Below are positions 57,491 through 64,000 of a stretch of DNA of 64,000 bases, piece by piece. Source of the DNA: Malachius bipustulatus (lineage: Eukaryota; Arthropoda; Insecta; Coleoptera; Melyridae); NCBI GenBank assembly GCA_910589415.1, contig OU342638.1:32089579-32153578 (forward strand). Direction: 5' to 3'. The notes beneath the pieces were generated by a model. That model was given only the letters and a program-made list of their open reading frames with translations. It did not search any database and was not told where the DNA came from. The translations under genes and the position numbers were made by a program. Position 1 is the first letter of the stretch; each line of letters starts with the position of its first letter.

Positions 57491-57878
57491 AGGGTAGCGC
57501 ATTCACTCGTTGACGTTTACTTAACACGGTTATGTTTGAACAGCTGGATGTCATATTTTTGACACATTTGGTCATAGGCGTAAGTGTCAAGTGGAAAAAA
57601 GGGAAGTTTGAAATATGAAACAAAATAATAACACGAATAGAAATCGAGGAATCCTCTTTCAGTGGGTATTAAAAACATATTACGAAGCTGTAGACATTCA
57701 AAAATTGATTCGCTTGTAGTATTCGTAGTCGATAAGGTTATAATGTCTTAAGCAATATCTTATAAAATCTAGAAGATTGTCCAAAATATCAAAAAAACGC
57801 CAGTCTAAAATTATTGAAAAGAACGTAATAAAAACTATCGTATTTGAATTTAAATATTGGCGGGAAATATTCAGAGGT

Positions 57879-57935
57879 AGGGAACCTGCACTACCGACAC
57901 TGACGTAAGCGTTAGTGTCGGTAATACAGATACCA
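57879..57935. repeat. Hairpin element, copy 6
   Basis: Arms AGGGAACCTGCACTACCGAC and GTGTCGGTAATACAGATACC enclose ACTGACGTAAGCGTTA, the loop itself being partly self-complementary. Confidence 0.85.
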
Positions 57936-58179
57936 TCTTCAGAGACGTTCGGTGGCGCCCTTGGTGGTAGATTAAAATGTTACAGTAAATTTACTATGGA
58001 ATTAACGCTCTCTTTATTGTTCATCCTCCTTGGTGATAATTTGACTGTAAAATCTAATTAATGATCGCTTAAAATCACTTCAAATCATATCATATCCATG
58101 GTGTCATTGTCATCTTATCTGAAATGACCCATAAATAGCTTTATAGTCAAATCTGAACTATTTTTGGGCACGTTCTTCT

Positions 58180-58380
58180 TGTTGTTAATTCTGCGTTTCC
58201 GAGTTGGGCCAAATTACCTGAGCGACTCTCCGAATTCACGGGGGGCCTTTATCCGACGGTTCAGTTTGGTCAAGGAATTTCTAGGAACCATTGAAGAGTG
58301 GTTATTATTTTCCGAGTCATTTTCATGCTATTGTATGACTATACCGTTGTCAAATTTAACAGAAATTCCGGAATTTTACA
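58180..58380 (+). repeat. Dispersed repeat, copy 2 (partner at 42992-43205)
   Basis: It has the same order of landmarks as copy 1: GCGTTTCCGAGTTGGGCC, CAAGGAATTTCTAG, ACCATTGAAG and ACAGAAATTCCG. It lies about 15 kb from the partner. Confidence 0.8.
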
Positions 58381-58459
58381 TTAAATAAAAATATAAATAA
58401 ATATAATTAAAAGGTATAGGTACTTGATGTATTGATTCAATGTCCCGTCTTATACATAT

Positions 58460-58605
58460 AAGGCGCTCAAATTATTACGGATAATCGCGTTCTACTGTAT
58501 TTTAGGGAATCTAATTCGATTTTCGATTATTCGATTTTCCATATGTCATTTCATAGGACTCTCAAATTAATACGGATAATCGAAGTTCTACTGTATAGTT
58601 AATTA
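58460..58605. mobile_element. Possible pogo/Tigger-like end repeats
   Basis: ACGGATAATCG(A/C)(A/G)GTTCTACTGTAT occurs at about 58478 and 58577 in the same direction. The complement resembles the CAGTAGAAC...GATTATCCG ends known from pogo-like elements. No transposase is present, and the pair is direct rather than inverted, so this is a remnant at best. Confidence 0.4.
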
Positions 58606-59760
58606 GTTATTAGATGAGTGATTTTTTATGGGCTTGCGTAGACCTATTTATTTGGACTAAACACCACAATGGTAAAGTTTATAATTGCCAAGGAATTTTT
58701 TCTTTTTGTGGCATAGTGGCGCCCAAGTTGTAATGATGTCTATTTTCGTATTTTTTTCTTATTCCTTTACAATTTCACTGTGCTTTCTAGTTTGTTTTTA
58801 TTTATATAAAATTTTGTTATTTTTTTTACTATTTTTTGTATACTATACGGTATGAGCAAAAATAAATAGTAAAATGAGAGCGTGGTTGTAAAATTGCATG
58901 CGCCAAAATTAGAAGCACCTATACTAAAGTTAAGACAGCTATGAAATATGCGCGGATTTAACCTGCGCAGGTGCGCTACTTATTGCAATATGGTTTCAGC
59001 AGGATGGGACGACTTCTCATTCACCATTGATTCTTGATTTTACGATATCTGGCATGATGCATGAAGGAATCGGTGTTTAGGTCAAAAGACTCGCAAGAAA
59101 ACCTCGAAGAAGTACCTAGGACTATCGATGAATAAAAAAATTATGATCATGATGACCGTCATCTATTTTAAAACTGGACTTGAAATTATGATTATATTTA
59201 TATGCAAAAGAATAAAATGATTTGAACCAAGGCGGATTAAAATTTCTGGATAAATCTACCTACCATTCACGCGCGCATTTGCATAATATTATAATATTTA
59301 CGCATCTATAATAATTTAATAAAAATAACGGCAAGGACGACGATTAAAATATTCAAATCGCTCAAAAATAACGAACAGATAGTAAACAAAAAAAATCATG
59401 ATAAAATAATCAGGACCGGGGAACAATAATGTTAAAATTATTAATAAATATTCCACCGTTAATTAGCTGTAATACATTATTTTTATTGGTATGATTACAT
59501 AAATAATAATATTATGATACGTTATTGGTGTAATTATTTACTTGGCATACAGGTAGGTACTTATAATAAAGTACCCACCAACATTATAAAGTAATTATCG
59601 TCAACATAAGAAACTCATTATTAGGTAGGTACCTACATTAAACAGTCGCTGTTAATTTATTATTTCTCGTAAAGTTGCAATTAAGTACATACTATATTCG
59701 TCATATAAATATGTAACCTGACAGTTATTTGATAATCTAATAACGTAGTTTCATCGGTTC
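58606..59760. other. Spacer before CRAL-TRIO gene 3
   Basis: A+T-rich, no gene. Several GTAGGTAC tracts occur around 59550-59640. Confidence 0.5.
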
Positions 59761-59768
59761 TCGTTGCA

Positions 59769-59776
59769 TATATAAA
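59769..59776 (+). promoter_or_regulatory. TATA box, candidate promoter of CRAL-TRIO gene 3
   Basis: TATATAAA lies 326 bp before the ATG at 60102. TATTGCAG just before the ATG looks like an acceptor, so a short leader exon followed by an intron is likely. The donor is uncertain (ACAG|GTTTTT at about 59900 is the best seen). Confidence 0.4.
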
Positions 59777-60101
59777 CTATTTATACTGTCTTGTGCTTGT
59801 GCATTTAATTATAGCATTCGTTTTGTGTGCATTTAATATTTATAATATTTTTTTAACTACCTACCTAGGAAGATTTATTATTCAATAACGAATAAACAGG
59901 TTTTTAATTCCCTTTATTATATTTACCATAAGAACAAAATTACTCATTAAAACAACTAAGTATCACTTGTCACCAATCACTATTATAATCACTCATCATT
60001 TGTCAAATATGTCATACTTTGACACATCAATTCTTTGACAATAATTAAGTAATGTATGTTTTTAAGGTTAGCTATGATAATTTATTATTTATTGCAGAAA
60101 A

Positions 60102-63100
60102 ATGCCTTTCAAATACGCAGATGTCGACGAATTATACAAGAATAATCCTGATTTAAAAAAATCTGACGTCGAAAGTCTTCTAGAATGGGTAAAAAAGCAG
60201 CAACATCTGCCACAATTATCAGGTTGGTAATATTACGTCATAATATTTAATCTGAATTAATTAGTACACGAGCCTTGCAGCGAGTGTGTAATTCCGCAAG
60301 TGCGAAGTTATCTTTTAGCTCGAGATATTGTACTAATACTTTATCTACTCCCGATAGCACATAAGAACAAATGATTTTATCCACTTTACTACCTAACTTT
60401 AGTATTACTTTTCAAATTGAATGGAAAGTTTGACTAATATCTTTCTTTTGACTTCTGAGAAAAATTATTTTCCATTGCCATTTTATAGCTTGCTCTATTA
60501 TTAAGGGTGTTTTTTCATCTCAGTTTTACTCTCGCTCATTTTATACATATATTTGATAATATTATTAATAAAATTTAAAAACGTACTAATAGCTCCTACC
60601 TAACCTAACTATTTAATTTAGATTCCATTTTTTATATCTGCGAATATAAAACATCAGGAAGTACTAAAATACCTACCGTCCAGACATCTGCGATTGCCAG
60701 AAGGTGCATATGGAAGACACAACACAACATAATATGGTATTAAAATAATAATATTATATGACGTGCTGAACTAATAAAAAGAAAACTGCGAATGTCAAAA
60801 CAATCCAAAAGGGTTTTACATCGCGTTCACCAGAATGGTCCATTGGAATAATTATAGTCCTTCCTGATGTTTTATATTCAAAAATTTCAGTTAACAATAA
60901 ACGTCAATGATAATAACATCGTCTGTCAGCGTCAATATCAATAATAAATAATAAATATTATTAAATTAATTGATTTCTTTTTAGTATTTTGCTAAATTTA
61001 AGTACCTATGATGCAATTTAATGGAAATTAATAAACAAATACAATATGAGCCGCTTATGAATTTTACAGGTGTTTCCTCATGAGAATTAACTTTGCATTA
61101 TTTATATTGTATGTTTTATTAACTTTGGCTAAATGTAAAAGTGTGCGAAGGCCAAGAAAATTAATAATTATTACATTAATTTGAAAAAATCTAAATCCCG
61201 TTTTGGAGTCAGTATCAGGGTATCGAACGTCATTTGTATTGCATTTGCTTTCTCTTAACGTAAATTGGGTTTTATACTCGCAAAAAATATGATAAATGGC
61301 GTGATAAAATAATATTTACATAAATTTCCTGTCCGCTTGGCATAATTTTTCTAATATTTCTTCTTCTTTTTCTTATTGGCCTTTGTTTGCAAGTACATTT
61401 AGCCTGCTATATTTAGCCAACTTCTCCTTTTAATTGGGAAATTGAAATGTCCCCACCGGGATTGTCCTCGTATAATTTATAAGAGAATAATTATTTTTAA
61501 CCGTTTTTTATGTTCCAGAACTCGACGCTATAATATTCCTGCAGAGTTGCTGTTACCGCAACGAGACAGCCAAAAATGCTATCGAAAATTACTACACAAT
61601 GAGAACAGCGTACCCCGAATGCTTCCTAAATCGAAATCCTTCAGATCCTGTCTTCCAAAAAACTCAAGACATGTCGTAAGTTTTTTTTTCTCATTTCACA
61701 ATAAATCTTACGATATAAAAGGAGTTTATTTGATTTATGTAACCGGGCCTAAGTTATCAGGCCTGGCTGTTTAATCCAAGCAAAAAATACCAACTCTGGT
61801 AAAGTTGGTAATAATATTGTAAAGCCGCAATGAAATCAGCCAGGCCTGATTTTAAGGCCAATCTACAGGGTGCGGCGCGAGAACCTTAGGGCATTTTTAT
61901 ATGGAGAAGTCCTGGGAGTAGAAGTCTAAAAATTTGTACGTGTATAATTTCGGTTTTGACGAGCTGAATTAAAATATTCACAACCCCTCACCGTTTCCGG
62001 TTATACCGGAAGTTGCCATCAACTATCTTATTTTAAATGGGACAACCTGTATATTATTATATACATTTTCAGATTGCATGAAAAAATGTAATAAAAATGG
62101 TCTTTATAGTTCAAAATTGGAACGAGTGGTTTATGAATTATAAACAAATGAAAATCGCAATTTTCCATTTTCAAAGCAGCTTGGGTCGAAAACGGGTCAA
62201 GTAATCGGAAAACGGCTTACATGTCCCTATCTTAACTTTTCACGTAGTATCCTATGGTGCTGATGAAATTTGTATACAAAGTGATGAAAAATCAGCGATT
62301 TAAAAAAAAATTATTAAAATTTTTTTTTTCGTAGGTACTCCAGCGTAGTATACAAAAAGTTAGGATAGGGAAATTTAAGGCGTTTTCCAATATTTTAACC
62401 CGTTTTCAAGCTAAGCTCTGCTTTGAAAATGGTAAATTGCAATTTTCATTTGTTTATAACTCATTAATTGGTCGTTACAAATTTAAACTGTAAACATCAT
62501 TTTTATTACTGTTTTTCAGGCAATCCGAAAATGTAATAATATACAGGGTGTACTATTAAAAAAAAGAAAAAATATGGCAACTTCCGGTATAACCGGAAGT
62601 GGTGTGGGGTTGTGAATATTGTAGTTCAGCTCGTCAAAACCGAAATTATACACGTACAAATTTTTAGACTTCTACTCCCAGGACTTCTCCATATAAAAAT
62701 GCCCCAAGGTTCTCGCGCCTCACCCTGTATGTCGAGTAGTATTAAATTAGTGATCGTATTCGTCAAGAGTAAAAAAATAATTATGTAGCCGGGCCTAAAG
62801 AATTCAGGCCAGTCTGTGTCACGTCATTTCAGAATTTAGACTTTCAGGCGAAATATACGAGCCTTAAAAATATTAACATATCTGCTCCTCCAGGCTAGAC
62901 GTGGTGCTTCCTACGAGAACTCCAGAAGGTTGCGCCGTCCTCGTGGGGAGGCTGATAGACACCAGGCCGGAACTCTACGATTTCGATTGGCAAATAAGGG
63001 TGTTCGACTTGACGGTCAGCGCCTATCAGCATGCAAACGGACCTTTCAAGGGTGTGCACTTCGTGATGGACATGGAAGGTTCCTCGTTGGGACATCTGAC

Positions 63101-63690
63101 CAGAGTCAGCTTATCACAGGTCAGGACTGTGCTTAACTTCGTGCAGGTAATTTCTTATTGTTTCATATCTGATTGGCGAATTATTTGAGAAGAAATAATT
63201 TTTCAGGACGCGATTCCAATGAGACTTGTCGCTGTGCATTATGTGAATGTTGCATCTTTCATAGATAAATTATTAATGCTGATGAAACCGTTTATGAAAA
63301 AAGAGCTACTGGATCTGGTACTGATTTTATTTAAAGCCAAATTGTTCTATTTTTTAATTGATGTTTATTTCAGTTACACATTCATACGAAAATGGAGACT
63401 CTGCATGATTTCATACCGAAGGATTGTTTGCCGAAGGAATACGGGGGAACTTTACCACTTACTTTATTGGAATATAATGGTATTTTGTTGTCTTTATTAA
63501 TAATTATTATTGATAAGAAATAATAATAAAAATAATTTCAGAAAAAAACAGGAAGTTTTTGCTGGATAGCGTCGATTTCTTCGCAGAAGAAGAGAAACAG
63601 GTAGTGGACGAGTCAAAACGGCTGGAAAAATCCAAGAACGGTTCGTCTTTTGGAGCGGAAGGAACATTCAAAAAGCTACAGTTGGATTAA
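60102..63690 (+). CDS. CRAL-TRIO lipid-binding protein 3 (alpha-tocopherol-transfer-protein-like), 298 aa
   Basis: Exons 60102-60222 (donor GTTGGT, slightly unusual), 61519-61675, 62894-63146, 63207-63317, 63374-63479 and 63542-63690 (121, 157, 253, 111, 106 and 149 nt). The same total of 897 nt as genes 1 and 2 is reached because one codon is gained in exon 5 and one lost in exon 6. Key segments are [35 protein letters not shown] in the lipid pocket, [26 protein letters not shown], and a tail [12 protein letters not shown]. It is the most diverged of the three. The [19 protein letters not shown] end matches the insect alpha-TTP-like pattern well. It is cytosolic, and the ligand is unknown. 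Intron 2 contains a MITE-like element and an 866-bp foldback. Confidence 0.92.
61746..61859. mobile_element. MITE-like element in intron 2 of CRAL-TRIO gene 3
   Basis: GGCCTAAGTTATCAGGCCTG and CAGGCCTGATTTTAAGGCC form inverted ends of about 23 bp around a 65-bp centre that has its own small ACCAACTC/AAGTTGGT hairpin. A third end-like copy lies at 62791-62816, beyond the foldback. Confidence 0.75.
61864..62729. mobile_element. Foldback element, 866 bp, in intron 2 of CRAL-TRIO gene 3
   Basis: TACAGGGTGCGGCGCGAGAA at the left end and its near complement ending CACCCTGTA at the right start an inverted repeat that can be followed almost to the centre (about 62300). Paired landmarks include TTCCGGTTATACCGGAAGTT at about 61995 versus AACTTCCGGTATAACCGGAA at about 62580. 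There is no ORF. It is large for a MITE and probably non-autonomous, and the superfamily is undetermined. Confidence 0.88.
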
Positions 63691-63694
63691 TATT

Positions 63695-63700
63695 AATAAA
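63695..63700 (+). terminator. Polyadenylation signal of CRAL-TRIO gene 3
   Basis: AATAAA lies five bases after the stop codon at 63688-63690, an unusually short distance. A second AATAAA lies at about 63840. Confidence 0.5.
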
Positions 63701-64000
63701 TTTATGATCGATAGCGTAATAAGCGATAATTTGGTAGTAAGGGGGTTCACAGAGATTGTATCCTTTAAAAGTTTTACATGCACCTTATTATAGGAATCAT
63801 GCAGGAATTGGAAAGTTTTTGTAAATTATAAATTAAATTAAATAAATAATTATTCTGGTATAATTTTGTTGTTTCATTGCGTGAGAATGTCAAAATTTGA
63901 CAGGTTCGAAACTGGTAACAAATCATAACCAACAAAATAAATTACTGTGGGACCAGATATAACTAGTTATTGTCAAATTATTTTATGTCAAACCAAATGT
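63701..64000. other. 3' flank at the window end
   Basis: A+T-rich sequence with no further gene visible. Confidence 0.5.

Noticed and set aside
62895..63095. A minus-strand 66-aa frame
   Set aside because: It is antisense to exon 3 of CRAL-TRIO gene 3, whose frame, length and splice sites match its two paralogues.

Overview
The window is insect-like nuclear DNA. It is strongly A+T-rich, genes are split by short GT-AG introns, fragments of several non-LTR retrotransposons are present, and about half of the window is tandem or inverted repeats. The order (beetle, true bug or other) cannot be fixed from the sequence. No rRNA, tRNA, CRISPR array or bacterial gene was seen.

Left part (about 1-30 kb): six small secreted-peptide genes lie among large satellite arrays. 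Five are on the minus strand: an 82-aa Gly-rich peptide (2974-4064), a 79-aa and an 81-aa Met/Gly/Pro-rich pair (16439-18283 and 20247-21770), a 94-aa basic peptide (23683-24670) and an 89-aa Gly/Asn/Ala-rich peptide (29191-29830). One is on the plus strand: a 289-aa Gly/His/Asn-rich protein with HSGG[FY]DPS repeats (7805-15983). I reconstructed all six from splice sites and reading-frame phase. Each begins with a 14-18 codon exon holding only the hydrophobic part of the signal peptide. A phase-0 intron follows, and the next exon supplies the cleavage site plus a quite different mature peptide. Each has a TATA-like element 47-92 bp before the ATG. Segmental duplications have mixed promoters, exons and 3' ends between the minus-strand genes, so at least one is a mosaic.

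Middle part (about 30-44 kb): no gene I can defend. It holds retrotransposon remnants, a 215-bp tandem array, a 1.6-kb foldback built from tandem repeats, small inverted-repeat elements and a family of ~55-bp hairpins.

Right part (44-63.7 kb): three tandem, same-strand CRAL-TRIO (alpha-tocopherol-transfer-protein-like) lipid-carrier genes. Each encodes 298 aa in six coding exons with almost the same exon lengths. Their introns contain a 150-bp tandem array, a reverse-transcriptase remnant and an 866-bp foldback element nested beside a smaller one.

Two themes stand out. One is the shared signal-exon plus variable mature-exon design of the six peptide genes. The other is a recurrent pairing of ATCTGGCAAC and TTGCCAAAT words in otherwise different satellite arrays. 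All gene models are inferred from sequence alone, without transcript support.
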